From NCBI GenBank assembly GCA_022495005.1, contig JAGYXB010000557.1, positions 1,550,001 to 1,614,000 on the forward strand: a stretch of DNA of 64,000 nucleotides, in the 5' to 3' direction. The notes under the pieces were generated by a model that saw only the letters and a program-made list of their open reading frames with translations, did not search any database and was not told the origin of the DNA. Of the stretch, positions 22,615 to 35,035 are shown one piece after another. The number at the start of each line of letters is the position of its first letter. The first letter of the stretch is position 1. The translations under genes were made by a program, and so were the position numbers. The stretch comes from Rhyacophila brunnea. Its lineage: Eukaryota; Arthropoda; Insecta; Trichoptera; Rhyacophilidae.

Positions 22615-22622
22615 GAATAAAC

Positions 22623-23477
22623 AAATCAAGCAGTGTCAGCATATTGAGCGGCGATATTAAATAGCTGACCGCAATTACGAATGCCTTAATATACATTTCA
22701 TGTAATATCCAATTATTGCAAATCCAGTAAATAGCTGACTGCAACTATAATTTCCGCAATATCAGTTTTTGCGTATAGTCAGCCATATACAATTATCAAA
22801 AACTCGATATAAAAAATCTGACTCAATTACAATAGTTATTTCCTAAATATTCTTTTCAATACTTATATTATTTTAATTGTGAGTACGTCGATAAAAAGCG
22901 AATCATAATTGATTGTAAATGTCATTCGAGTATAACTTCTCGTTAAAAACACAACGCACCGCATTGTTATTTTGTTTATTATATCGTACCGATTGCACCC
23001 TTGTAATTATGTAAACAGTAAATAAACTCTTGCACCTCCATCATACCGAACATCCACTACCGTTTTACATCTGCAATACCTATCCACCGCCAAAGTGGAC
23101 TCCCACAGTAGTATATTATTGTTAAAATTAACAACAAAAATATATGCCTACATTATTTGCGTATTACCATTTCAGATTGAGAAGACACTACTCTTGCTTG
23201 CAGGCTGTCAAGCACGACTAAAACATTTTGGCCGACAAGAGCGCTGTATGCAGCAAGAATGGACACAGCTGCGGTGTGGATAGCTCCTTCCTCATTATTG
23301 CCATCACGACTGAAGATTGGATTATGTACTACGGAAGTTTTCTCCATGTTTCCATATCCTCTGCAAACCTTGTGGTGAATGCTAAGAGTATATTATAGTT
23401 TTCAGAATTATTTCCCCGGTCGCCCTCTGCTCCTTGAACTGTCATTATGAGTTATGTATGTGTATATATTATATGCA
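22623..23477. other. Unassigned DNA
   Basis: No supported gene. Frames at 23095-23283 (+) and 23153-23347 (-) overlap on opposite strands and match nothing I know. Confidence 0.35.
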
Positions 23478-23575
23478 TGGGCCCCACATCGTGAAGCAGG
23501 CCCCCAGGCTAGGATCTTTGGCGGGCCCCCCTACCTATCGCTAAGGATAAAGGCAGTGTGAAGCTCACATTCTGC
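23478..23575 (-). mobile_element. End fragment of the CATGGCCCC hAT-type MITE
   Basis: CATGGGCCCCACAT, then GGCCCCCAGGCTAGGATC, then CTATCGCTAAGG matches the reverse complement of the right part of the element at 5570-6134. Only one terminus is present, so it is truncated. Confidence 0.58.
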
Positions 23576-23724
23576 TTTTGTATTTTGAGCTTTTGGTTTG
23601 TTCAAAGAATTAAAGAATTTATTATTTAATCGGACAGTGAAATTATGTGAGGTTCGAGTCCCACTTATTTGACACTATACGGTTTTACCCCTAGGGGAAA
23701 AAATCCGAATCGGCAACAAGTTCG

Positions 23725-24019
23725 CGCTCTTTTCACACTGTGCGGTTTTTTCCGTCACAAGCTCAGTTTGTGGTTGAATTTACGATTTAAAACCATCTAA
23801 TGTGAAAGCGTGCATTAGGTCACGTTCACCACTGAGTCATCGGTGGCCGTCCGGGTGCCGTAAATACAGTGAAAACTGACGGCTGCTATACGGCGTCGTT
23901 TCGGTTTTTAACCATCGCCGTGTAATGCAAAAAGGACCATGCTCTTCTTCACGCTACTAAAAGAATATCGCCGTTCGATTTTTTGCCATACGGTCAAAAT
24001 CGTAGAATGTGAAAGGAGC
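23725..24019. mobile_element. Probable MITE with about 30-bp diverged inverted ends
   Basis: The left end (GCGCTCTTTTCACACTGTGC, then GGTTTTTTCCGT) and the minus-strand right end (GCTCCTTTCACATTCTACGA, then TTTTGACCGT) align imperfectly. The interior is markedly GC-richer than the surrounding DNA. No target duplication was identified, so this remains tentative. Confidence 0.4.
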
Positions 24020-27000
24020 AAAATTTTTCTAAGATTTTTTTTATTAAATATGGTTTTTGAGGTGTTTGTATCTTCAATAATAAGAATGTTAATTATTAAA
24101 AACAATAATTGACTTGCTACATAATATATAAATTATAATTGCAAGATAATAATATATACGCGGATTACAAAGAAAACTTATGCGAACGTGAATATGCATT
24201 AAAAGTTTATAAGTTATCATAATTGAAAATGATGTATAAGAAAAGATTTAAAAAAATACCCGAAACACAGCTAAATTTATTTTAAGTCTTTTAATATATG
24301 CAGTCTGTAAAACAGCTCAGAGTTACTCTAAGAATAATTTTATTTATTAGATCATTCTTGAGAGAATTATGTCGTCTGGATTCTTTTGAAAGAGTAAAAA
24401 AAGAGAAATTTATCCCTCCGCCACTTAGTTAAAACTGTTTCTATTTCTTAAAGCAGCGTTTGGCTAGTCTACAAAGCACCATTGGCAGGCCGAGTTGGCG
24501 TACTCGCAACCGTACCTCGGTTATTTCAGAGCGACTTTTTTCGCTCAACTTTTTAACTCAAATTGTGAAACTCTTTCGCTAAGTTGTAAACGCCCGTTGA
24601 TTTTGCCGCGAACTTTCAAAGAAATGCAGCGCCAAAGCGGTTAGGTCTCAATTCTCTGAAAGGAATTTTTCCTTTGTGAAAAACGTAAATCCGGTATTGA
24701 ATAAAGTATTGCTTTGTCGAGGCACAATGCGCCATTTACTTGTGTTTATATAAATTGTTTTGCGACTCTTCCCCGCAACAGAAATGCTTATTTTTTGTAT
24801 TATATCAACAATTTATTTATTAAAATATATCACATATTATATCATAATGCAAACAAAAACATTCATCTAATATATATAAAAAAAAAAACGAATCAACCCA
24901 ATGACGTCGAAGAATATTTTCTAGGAAAATTATTAATATATTAAAGTGAAGGTGTGAAACGACTAATAAGACTAATGATATTAGCTGTAGGTAAGTTATT
25001 TACCATCTGTCAAACACAGCATACAATTTACCATAAATATACAGTTCCCTCAATCAGTGAACATAAATCTTGACCATTTCGAATACGAAACATATTCAAC
25101 TTGTATCCAAACTAAGGCTAACGTAATATAACCACTAAATTGGACACTCTCCGGAAATTAAGCCATAACCGGCATTTGAAAGACTTATCACAGTATCAAA
25201 ATTCCATGTCAAAGTCATCGCTAAGAATTGTAACATGAAATTTTAAGAATTCTGGAATACTGCAGATATGAAGCTGTGGTATCCAGTTGCCAGTTGGACC
25301 TGATCTGTTGATTATTTGACCTCCTTTTGACTCGCCCTTAATCCTCCAGTCGACCGCAATCTATGTTTGTTGCATTCTAAGTGAATATGTACTGCACGCT
25401 GTCTATATCCATGATCATAGAATAAATATCATTCTCAGCGAGAATTTGTTGATAATTGGACCCTATTTTACAGGTATCATTACCAATATAATACAAATGT
25501 AGCTTATTAATCCGTTTCACCGTGGAGCATTTAATTACTATTTAATTACCAGGTTTTAATAACATGCTAATTATATCGAACGACCAACTAATGAGGGCAC
25601 TACAGCTGTTCCGTCAGCGGTGAATTAAAAGTTGTGATAGCTAACCATGTAAAAATTGACTACGCCAGTTATTGTATTTAAATAGTAGTTAAATACACCG
25701 AATCATCATTATTTAGAATATTTAAATGAACAATCATAAAAGTATTTTTACGTAGGTATAACATAATACCTAACGAAACTTCAAAAGACTGCGCAAAGAT
25801 TTCATAACTGCCACTATTTAATGCACAAACGAATAATATATTGAATCAATAATTATAGAAAAGTTTTGTATAATTGACATTAACCGAATTTTAAATGTGT
25901 GTTTTTTCACTTTCTTATTATTCTCTTTTTCTGTTCTATCATAGATTACTCATGATGTCATGTGTAAATTTCAATAATTCTTAACACACATATAAGTACC
26001 TAATATATACTAATATATTAAAAAAATGTAACCTTTTTGTCTATAATTATTCAATATTCTTTCACATTTTTCTTATATAATTTCTTTATATTTTATGTTC
26101 TTCTTACTTTCTATCTTGTTAGGCTTAACCATATTATAATTTATATATGGAAACTTTGCTGGTTGCAATATCTTCGCTTTAATCTATTTTTATACATACT
26201 TGTAATCAATGTAACTGTTTGTTTTTATTAATAATAAAAAAATACATATATGTGCATGAGAAATAAATAGATAAGTATGAAAACATAGCCTTTGAGGAGA
26301 GCTAAATGAAGACTGAGTTTTTGACTACATTATTGTGATTTTTTTTCTTTTTGTGTTGAATTTATTAGTAGTTGATACATGTATTATGGTTAATTTGGCA
26401 TATTTACTATTTTTTTATTCATGTTGTGTTTCATCTTCAATTGATTTAGAAATACAAAAAAATTGAGAAATCAAATTTTGTAATGTAAAAGGTTCATAAA
26501 ATGAGTAGGTCAATAATTAATAGGTAAGCAGTTTTTTATGGTATTATATTCAAGAATACTATCCAAATATTCAGAGTACCTATCCATTTTTTTTTTACTG
26601 CGAAGCTTTATTTATTTTTATATTATCTGGGATAAATTTGAGTAAGGGACAGGTGCTGATGAAAATTGCGATATGTCAAAATCTTGGTAAGAGTGTAGGT
26701 CTAGAAATTGTCGGGATTATGACCTTGGCCCGTTCTAGATAAGGATGTTATATTTTAGTACATTATCGTTAGAGAATGTTATTTGAAAATATATTTATAT
26801 TATTTGTATATGAAAAACTACAACTTTCTGTTACGAAAAATATTTTACATGCAGATTGAATTGCGAATATAATACCTTGGTAGATTCCAGCCGATGGGGT
26901 ATATGTACCTAAGTGTGGCATATAGGTAGAAAAACGCAGTGACTGACGCCTAACGTCTAGTTATTGACTCCATCAACCAATACGGATACAATGTAGCACT

Positions 27001-28244
27001 TTATCGCACTCCATATAGTATCCAGACCCATGCTTTGATAATGTGTTCATAAATAACGTATAAGTATGTTATTTTGCGGTGACTGACATGAAAACAATGC
27101 TAATTTACGTGTCGCATGTGACGTGATACGACACATCTCTGAAAATACGCCCTGTTGTTGCGGGCGGCATCTTATGACGTCGCGTCAACATACCCATAAC
27201 ACCTAATAGATTGGATACGATCAAGTGTGTCACGAAAACCGAACCAAATAGCATTGACGTGCACAGCGTACAAAGGGTTGATAGGTGGTCTTATGAATAA
27301 ACATTTTTGACAAGCGTACAGGTATTTTATACATGTATATTTTTTTCTAAATTCAATGTATATACTATACGTTTTTGCCGTAAGCCTACTGTGACCAACA
27401 TAAGACAACAACCTAAGATGTTAGCAATGGAAATACCAGTTTTTAAGCTTGTTAAAATAGAATTTTTCTTCACATACTTTGCATTAAAATTGGTGTTTTC
27501 ACAATTTCATTTTTGGCCATCAGACAATCTCCATTTCAACATTTTATCTATAGAGCGTCCTATCATGGTTTTCAGTATATTGAAGGCTGTTAATGTCCGG
27601 TACGTGAGTCTGGCCCCATAGAAGAGACGCTATGCTAGCCGTCGAAACAGAGAGATGCTAAATTCGCTTCCCATGTGAATAGTTGTTACGGGTGAGATGA
27701 TCAGAGATTTAGTTGTTGCAATAAAGGTTTGTGACGCGTCATGGATCCTTATCTTGGACAGTATTTCTAGTAATGGATGCAGTTTAACGTTTAATAGGGG
27801 AAGTGTCAATTCTAGTGAGCATTATGTAAGCATATCAAATAAGCGTACTAGGTACTGAACGACTGCAAAAACTGAGATCATATTTTTTATAATGTTAAAT
27901 TATTTTTATAATTAAATAATATTCTTGTGTCTCGCCATTAATTAAGGGAGGAAAAGGGTATGATCCTCACTTCTAAGCCGCTTTGTCTGTAGTTTAAAGT
28001 AATATGTTAACATGAAAATCGTATATCTGTAAAATACTGTTGCCTTAAATATATTAAAAATCTTTAACTTAATACACGAACAACGTAAAATTTTAGTTTT
28101 TAAATAAATTTCCCAAAATCTTCATGCTGTTACCATCCCTGTGGCTCATTGTCTCATCAAAGGAAACTGGGTAAGTATATATACATATTGACATTAAAAA
28201 GTTATGTGAAAGATTTTAAACATAAACTAATATTATAGAAGATT
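24020..28244. other. Long unassigned AT-rich stretch
   Basis: About 4.2 kb with no gene, element end, tandem array or SINE that I can support. Open frames such as 24714-24944, 26037-26231 and 27307-27621 (+) are short, hydrophobic or Phe-rich because of base composition, and unrecognised. Confidence 0.35.
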
Positions 28245-28410
28245 TTTGTTTTTATGAGAAATGGATGTTGCTCGTAGCTACATGCTCAACCTATTAGGAT
28301 CATACTCTGACTCAAACACAAAACGAAAAACAATATGTGTATTTGCACAGACTCATGATTCGAACCTGGGGCCCACGCATAAGCAGACGCGTAAAACGCT
28401 TGGCCATCAT
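28245..28410 (-). repeat. SINE-2, partial
   Basis: The body and head of SINE-2 are recognisable (CATGCTCAACCTATTAGGA, CATACTCTGACTCA, AAAACAATATGTGTA, GATTCGAACCTGGGGCCCAC). The tail end carrying GATCGGAC is missing. The A-box region is rearranged (CGTAAAACGCTTGGCC). Confidence 0.68.
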
Positions 28411-28559
28411 TCTACAAATTTATTTTTGAACCGGCATATATTTCGGCAAGTATTTCAATATCAAAACTGTTTTAATAGGTCTGACAATTGCACGCAGATA
28501 TTAAATTTATTACACTAATCAAAAAACCATGATATATTTTATGCCCTGCGATCAATTTT

Positions 28560-28830
28560 AAAAAGCTAAAACGATTTTCTATAAACGGTCACGAACAAGC
28601 TGACGTCGGCTACGCTGTTGATACTCATCTTTTAGCGAAGCTTTCGAGGAGCCTCGAAAGCTTCGAAGAAGGCCAGCATCAAAGCTTTGTGAGTATCACA
28701 CGAGGACACGTACAATGGCCGGACTATCCTAACAAAGTGTCTCTACGTAACGGAAGAGAGGTACCACGTAAAGTTATGCATTCAGTGAACGCCGAGGCGG
28801 AGCAAAGCGGCTTTGGGTGAGACGAGAAGC
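28560..28830. other. GC-richer patch with a 14-bp perfect hairpin
   Basis: CGAAGCTTTCGAGG (28636-28649) and its complement (28652-28665) are separated by two bases. An outer pair TGATACTCA/TGAGTATCA about 20 bases further out on each side extends the fold. The surrounding 250 bases are clearly less AT-rich than the neighbourhood. I do not recognise a product in any frame. Confidence 0.5.
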
Positions 28831-29332
28831 ATGATCATTTTGTATAGATGCTGTTATTATTATGAAAAAAAAACCACATTTTATTCAGTAAACTTTTTGA
28901 CTAGAATGATATAAATTTGATTTTTACTCACATGGTGATAGAGTTTCGAAGACATTATAGAAAAGGAGAGAGATATATTATAAATTATAGAGAAGAAGAG
29001 TTGGTAATAGCAGCCGTAACAATGATCACATTAGCAATGCTTAATTCATGCACGCTGGAAGAATTTCGTATCTGGTATTCCGGGTTAATGCATTGAAGAC
29101 ATAAAGTCCCAATTTGACGCTGCTATTTACCAAGTGATTCTGGACAATCGGCATCAAATTGGTGCCGTTTATCGATTGTAAAAAAAAAAATATATATTTT
29201 TAGGTATTTCTTCAAACCCATAAATCTGCCCACATCTTTGAAAAAAGACAACTATAATCTTGAATATTTTAAAATACACAATTTTAAATGAAATATTGAA
29301 TTTTAACATACTTATAAATTCATTATCATCGA

Positions 29333-29710
29333 TTCACTGCTGGATGAAGGCCTCCCTTAACTCCATCTGCACTTCTCAATCCCTAGTTATTTGCTGCCGC
29401 GTACATCCACCGAACTTTACGAGTTCGTCTATCCAGCGGGTTTTAGGGCGTCCCCTGAGTACCACTTTATGACGGCATTTGTCCGGCGATTATTTACTCC
29501 AGCCCATTACCATTTCATCTGCTTAGCGAACTCCATCACATCACGTACTATTATCTGCTTCCTTATACATTGTGGTATCTTTTGTGATCTTTACGCGTTA
29601 AACCCAATTTGCACCTTTACATGCCACGTTGCGCTACTCGTAATTTTAGGATCTCTCTTACTTTTAGAATCCATGTTTCACTTGCATATGTAAGCGTTGG
29701 TAGCACACAT
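29333..29710 (-). pseudogene. LINE reverse-transcriptase C-terminal remnant
   Basis: On the minus strand, with frame breaks: LTYASETWILK, a VAQRGM block, LTRKDHKRYHN, then GRPKTRWIDELVKF and finally ELREAFIQQ before a stop. These are the conserved landmarks of the C-terminal third of endonuclease-reverse-transcriptase LINEs (Y-(A/G)-x-E-T-W, V-A-Q-R-A-M, G-R-P-x-x-R-W). Several stops and shifts make it a dead copy. The final AFIQQ segment is the same one amplified in the array at 12745-14200. Confidence 0.77.
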
Positions 29711-30519
29711 TGGTTAAACACTTTACACTATGGAGCACAGACGCACACTACGCCAGTTTGATTTGCGAGCAATCTCATATAAGTATTAAATAAAAAAGCA
29801 GTTTTATTAAACATTTGTAAAATTTACTACAAAACTAAATCTAGTTGTTCGTCTATTTTTTGTCTCTTTTAAATGTGTCTTCAATTAGTTAAAGGTTAAA
29901 TCGTTCTACTATTAGTGATACATTTATATTTATTGCGACACATCCTTTTATTGCCTCTCTATAGTTTACGCTTTAGCCGTCGAATTTTCATATCCTGTGA
30001 CCTCATTCCTCAAGCGATTACCATACGCAAAAATTCAAATATACCAAGAGTTATTGTTGTATTTTTCATCTTGTGTCTCTTTGACATACGCTTTGTGACG
30101 ATTCACCCTTGCTTACTCTTTGTTCAGGAAGCGGACGCCAGGTGCGTCTTAGCGTTTTAGTGGCCTATTTTCAAAATTATGCTACAAAAATAAAATTGTA
30201 AGGCGCGGGGGACGTTGCAATAATAAAGATAAGGGTGCGAGGGTCTTTGGTATTATTTATTCTAATAAAGTTGACTGAGCTAATTACGGCTTTTATATCT
30301 ACAAGCATAAAATTTAATTACCTACCTACATATATTTTTTAAACTTTATATATTATATACCTACGTTTATTATTTAAATGTATTTATATTAATTTATGTA
30401 GTATCTTTAGGATTTATGATTCAAGAAAAAGTATTTGAATAAACATTTTTGAAAAAAGTCTTATCTTGAACCTATTTATAAAGAAAAATGATTACTACTA
30501 TATACAGATATCATCATCA
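29711..30519. other. Unassigned DNA
   Basis: No recognisable element or gene; the plus frame 29915-30160 is unrecognised. Confidence 0.35.
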
Positions 30520-30965
30520 TCAGCCAGAATTCATCCACTATTAGATGAAGGCCTCTCCAAGCTGATTCCACTTCTCTCGGTCCTGTGCGTTTTGTTACCT
30601 CGTACTTGCGCATAACTTAAAAATATCAACAAACCAGCTCCTTCTAGGTCTACCTTGCGGACGTTTTGTACCTCTTGGGTACCACTGGATGACTAGATTT
30701 GTCCAGCGATTGTCCTTTCTTTGAGTTGTGTGTCCAACTCATTTCCATTTGAGGGTTTTAGCGAACTCTATTACATCGCAAACCCTTGTCTGTTTGTTCT
30801 TATCCAATCATTCCGCTTTTTGTCCTTTTGTGTTATGGCCAGCATGCACCGCTCCACGCCAAGCTGTGTTACGTTACGTTTATGGATCACTCTTTTACTT
30901 AGGTTCCACGTTTCACACTATGTGATTAAGGAAGCACACATTGGTTGATAACTTTGCGCTTTAGG
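30520..30965 (-). pseudogene. LINE reverse-transcriptase C-terminal remnant
   Basis: On the minus strand, with frame breaks: VERCMLAITQKDKKRN, CDVIEFAKTLKWK, RKDNRWTNLV, QWYPRGTKRPQGRPRRSWF, AQDREKWNQLGEAFI. It has the same family landmarks as the copy at 29333-29710 and ends in the same ATG/ATC-rich 3' region. The plus-strand open frames here (30721-30948 and 30728-30925) are shadows of it. Confidence 0.8.
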
Positions 30966-31254
30966 CACAGTGGGGGTTTATTTTTGAAGACATTATTCAG
31001 GCGGCCAAAAGCACTTCAGCCCAGCTTTACTCTGCGAAAAATTTCATCAAATATACATCCATCTATTTATAGACAATTGTTGTTCCAGATAGATGTAGTA
31101 TATGTGAAATATATACTGACAATATTATGCTCATTCTAAGGGATGCTATATTACAATATGGTCACTTAGCCTCACTCACCCAATCTCTACCTCTATAATA
31201 TTATCTACGTGGTAAACCCTGGTAACGGACGGGGGAAAAAAACCTCTTTCTGTA

Positions 31255-31480
31255 AAACCCATAAGGCGGCCATAGGCGGACAGTTTTCGTAGCAGTTTGA
31301 ACATGGCACAGACAATAACTGTTCAATAACTGTACGTTAGTGGACACACCACAGATCAGTTTAACTACCCCATTTAAATCTGCCGAACTGTCAACATACG
31401 TGCCCATATACGTACAGTTATTGTCTGTGGCAGAGCAAGTGTCAAAAACTATGGAGGTTATGTTCGCGGAGATAATACAC
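31255..31480. mobile_element. Fold-back repeat, copy 1
   Basis: GGCACAGACAATAACTG (31305-31321) is inverted against CAGTTATTGTCTGTGGC (31415-31431). The left flank GGCGGACAGTTTTCGTAGC with TTTGAACATGGCA recurs, reversed, at about 32380-32450 in a second copy. No frame of interest; a non-autonomous DNA element is the likeliest reading. Confidence 0.5.
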
Positions 31481-31879
31481 AGGGGTATTGTTTAAATTAG
31501 TTTTAGGTAGGGTATACTTGAACGATGATACACGAATAATTTAACTTTGAATTTATTATGGTTATAATTGTTTTTATTAGAAACAAATTGACATAAATAC
31601 ACACCTATGACGTTGGTAAAATAAATCATGATTTCGCTAGTGGATTGTGTATTTTATCGATCGTACACATTCGTGTAAATATAAAATATAATCTTTTCTT
31701 TTGAAAAAATTATTCCCTTTAATGGACAGTATTAATTAAGTAAGAAAACGGTAATATTTATAAAGGTATTGATTTTATATACAATAAGCCACAAAATTAT
31801 ATTTACATCAATCATCAGTATAATAATTAATTACTATGATATTATTAAAATATATACTTAAATTTTATTTAGATTTAGC

Positions 31880-31985
31880 GACATTGTCATTCACAATTGG
31901 GTATTTTAATTTATGTTGTGAACGTCTTAAATTAATAATTTGTAATATTCACTACATACAATAAATAAAATTAGTCTATATTTTC
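31880..31985 (+). repeat. 3' end of a jockey-like LINE
   Basis: TTATGTTGTGAACGTCTTAA, then TAATTTGTAATATTCACTAC and AATAAATAAA match the 3' untranslated end of the LINE remnant at 36030-36885 (GTCGTGAACGC, ATAATTTGTTATGTTCATTA, AATAAATAAA). Only the tail is present. Confidence 0.5.
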
Positions 31986-32274
31986 ACAATAACTTAATAT
32001 TTATAATGCTCTCTAAAATTTTAACATTTATATTATATTGTATAAAATAATATGTTTACATAAATAACTATTACTTTGTTTTACTCTCGTAAAAATAAAT
32101 AAAATATAATATTTGCGATCTCCGCGTACATAATATTATTATATTTTTAATAATAAATGAATTTGTATTTTATAACAAGCAACACCAGCCGTAGTTGTAT
32201 CGCGCGGTATATTCTACTTTACGTTACCGACATTTAATGTCACTCGAGAACTTTCGGCTAGTTGAAATTCCAAC

Positions 32275-32460
32275 AGTTTTACAAAAACACGGGATTGGGG
32301 GGTCGCTGGCAGTTTGAACATGGCACACATCTGAAAGGTCGAAAAGTGTCCGTCTATGGGCGCAGCAGATTATCTACCAAAGATAACTGTATAGTTATTA
32401 ACTGGCATGTTCAACCTGTTACGAGAACTGTCCGTCTGTGGCCGGCAATTGTTACGAAAC
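32275..32460. mobile_element. Fold-back repeat, copy 2
   Basis: The left part shares GGCAGTTTGAACATGGCACA with the repeat at 31255-31480. The right part, on the minus strand, carries GGCCACAGACGGACAGTTCT and GGTTGAACATG. The two ends of this stretch are thus inverted to one another. The 107-codon open frame 32262-32585 runs through it and is not taken as a gene. Confidence 0.45.
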
Positions 32461-32879
32461 CAACCAGAAACAGCATCGGACTTGAACTGATGCATAAGCG
32501 ACCTGGCTTACAGAAAAAGTATGGAACTGAGATGACTGAACTATGCCATGGGAGATTTAAGAATGTGTGGTCAAACCAACAATAATCTGAGATTAGTGTT
32601 GGCGTTCGATCGTCCATCATGGAGAATGTTTTTGAAAATACTACCCATCGTTGATGTCCCATAAACGCTTATTATGCTCATTTGGTTTGATAATAATATA
32701 TTGTTTAAATAACATCTAGATTCTAGATATTATTATATATTTTTTAGAAGTATATTTATTTCCAAATTTCCAGTACTATAAAAACAGCATACGTAGATAA
32801 ACTTAAGAATATTTTATTTGTGTAAATAAAATATAGAAATGATTACACATTCAATAATAAATTTCCGTATCAAAGGTAT

Positions 32880-33068
32880 TATCAAGCAAATAAAACTTTT
32901 ATAATAATAGGTGACCTACATGCAAAAATAGGCCAACCAAGACAAGACGAATACTTAGCTATGAAATCAAACGGGTATGGAGAAAGAAACCAGAGAGGCC
33001 AGAGATTAACACTTTGGAGGAGGCCTTCACCCGGAGAGGGGTTCTTACAAACCAAACAAACTAATAAC
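32880..33068 (+). pseudogene. LINE copy joining endonuclease segment to protein tail
   Basis: The first part encodes an apurinic-type endonuclease segment: IIIGDLHAKIGQPRQDE, then GYGERNQRGQRL. The G-D-x-x-A-K-I-G and Y-G-x-x-N-x-R-G motifs are typical of LINE endonucleases. Immediately after it, in the next frame, comes LEEAFTRRGVLTNQTN and a stop, the extreme C-terminus of the same class of protein. The whole reverse transcriptase between them (several hundred codons) is absent, so this copy has a large internal deletion. Confidence 0.75.
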
Positions 33069-34234
33069 ACACCATTGTTCAATTTATAACCATTATCTAA
33101 TAGTATTATATACAAAAATAAAAAATCTTAATATACATATTATGTATTATATAAAAATATTAAAAAGTAATAATAATTAATATTATATAAACTAGAAAAT
33201 AAGTAGATAAAACAACCATAGATAGATATATATACATAATAGATATATTCATAGGTTATATATTATATTCATTAGATATAGTCATTTACTTTTGTTTGTA
33301 AGAAATAAAAAGGCTTTTTTATTTTTTATTTTTATTTATTTATCATAGGTAAATCTCATCAAGTGCAATAGTTGAATATCATAAGAAGATTAATAAAAAT
33401 ATTTCGTTTAAATCTTTAATGCGAATGGTAAAGTATATTTAAAAAATTAGCCCATTTCCGAAGAAAACTAGATAGGTAGTTATTTATTATTTTAAATAAT
33501 ACATACATTTGTATACCTATTATTATCTTTTCCGCTTAAAGGAAAAGCGTATAATTATACTCGTATAACTATTATACACAGCATACATTTTTTTTGATTG
33601 ATACTTTATCAGGAGGGAAGATTACTGGTCAGTGACGTCTCATGGAGGTAGGCAGATCATGCGTTACTCAGGTGCGGATAACTGGGTATTAATACTATCA
33701 TTACATATTTGAAAACAGTGGCGATTTTCCATTAAGTGGACAATGCGATCGCTTCGTTAGAAAGTTTCAACATCTTAGTTTAAAGAAATTACAAAGGGTG
33801 CTTCAAATTTATTAGTGCCTCAAAGCTTTCGGTTTAGTAGAAATGTTATAATCCTAAGATTAATCAAAGATTTTATTGCATTTGTCAGTTTAAGGTAGTA
33901 AAATAGATAAGTATGCATCTAAGAAGTTTGTTTATAAATTGAGGTTAAAAATGAAACGGGACGGCATTCTAAGTCTACCTAACGACGGCACTTTGCCTAG
34001 GGACGTAACTGTTGGTGGTCATTGGCTCGTTAAATTAAGTGAATGTTCTGTATCTAATAACACATTGAAAGAAACATAATTCACCCGAAGACTAGATCAA
34101 AAGCATAACGCTGTTTTAAATGTTCCAGATTCTATAGAATTATAGAATGGATCAAATTGGTTAAGTGATGTGAAAATTAATTTATTTTATGTAGATATCA
34201 TGTACAATTGAGAAAATGTTGTCATCCAGTGAAA
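33069..34234. other. Unassigned AT-rich DNA
   Basis: No recognisable element or gene. Confidence 0.35.
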
Positions 34235-34395
34235 TCTAGGAGATGGAAAAATGTCCGAAAGAAGCAGGTGGATCGGCAAAGTAGTTAAGTTATGTAGAAA
34301 TACTGGTAAGACAGCTCACATGGGCGAGAGGAATGGAATCCTCTGGACATCTTCTTTCAGCAGTGAATTGAGTCAGGCTGATGATGATGATATGT
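34235..34395 (+). pseudogene. LINE C-terminal scrap
   Basis: AGCAGGTGGATCGGCAAAGT reads SRWIGKVVKLC, the counterpart of RWIDELVKF in the other LINE remnants. TTTCAGCAGTGAATTGAGTC with a following GATGATGATGAT run matches the F-x-Q-Q tail and ATG-rich 3' end. A short decayed copy. Confidence 0.6.
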
Positions 34396-34914
34396 TATTA
34401 TATCATAGTATATAATAATATACCTTATATCCCTTAGTGAACTTGTAGAAAAATACTGTAAGTAACTACCTAATCTGTGAAAAGAAAAAGTCAAAACAAG
34501 AAAAAGTCACTGATAAGAAGTCTCGTTGTAATGTGACAATACTTCATGCGACCCTCAGGGGAGGCTTTGTGCGGGAGGGCAGTTATGATACAGAGGGAGG
34601 CAGTCAAAAATGTTCTCAGGGGTGGTTGCGAGTTGCGACTAAAGTGATTGGCGGGCCAGCGACAATGGCTTGGGCGGAAGGGAGCTGATGACTAATGACT
34701 CTTCTGCACCGTGGATTATCCATTCTCAAACTATCACTCTCTATTTTGCGTTGACCAAAGAATTGTAAGTAACTTTTAACTATTTAAGAAACAATTTCTT
34801 TTATTCAACGAATAATTCACAAGATTTGAAAATGTAGCATTATTTAAGTACATTAAACACACATAATTTGAAAATATATCAGATACATACTTACTATAAA
34901 ATCTTTTTTTTAGA

Positions 34915-34980
34915 GACTTGAACCTGTATTTTACTGGATTCGCGCCAATGTGCTTTACCAATTAAGCCACGGGCGTCTTA
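34915..34980 (-). repeat. SINE-4 head, tRNA-like
   Basis: On the minus strand: GCCCGTGGCTTAATTGGTAA, AGCACATTGGCGCGAATCCA, then ACAGGTTCAAGTCTC. A 5-bp anticodon stem (ATTGG/CCAGT) and a B-box-like GGTTCAAGTC are visible, but base 33 is not T. It matches 17215-17285. Confidence 0.55.
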
Positions 34981-35035
34981 TCATTACGACGAAAATAAGT
35001 AGTAGTCTGTTAGCAGGTTATGGTTTGATTATTGG

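Noticed and set aside
30721..30948. Plus-strand frames over the 30.5-31 kb LINE
   Set aside because: The minus strand reads as a LINE C-terminus with several family motifs, so the plus frames are shadows.
34915..34980. Functional tRNA gene on the minus strand
   Set aside because: The base before the anticodon is not T, the acceptor stem is not paired, and a second degenerate copy exists at 17.2 kb.
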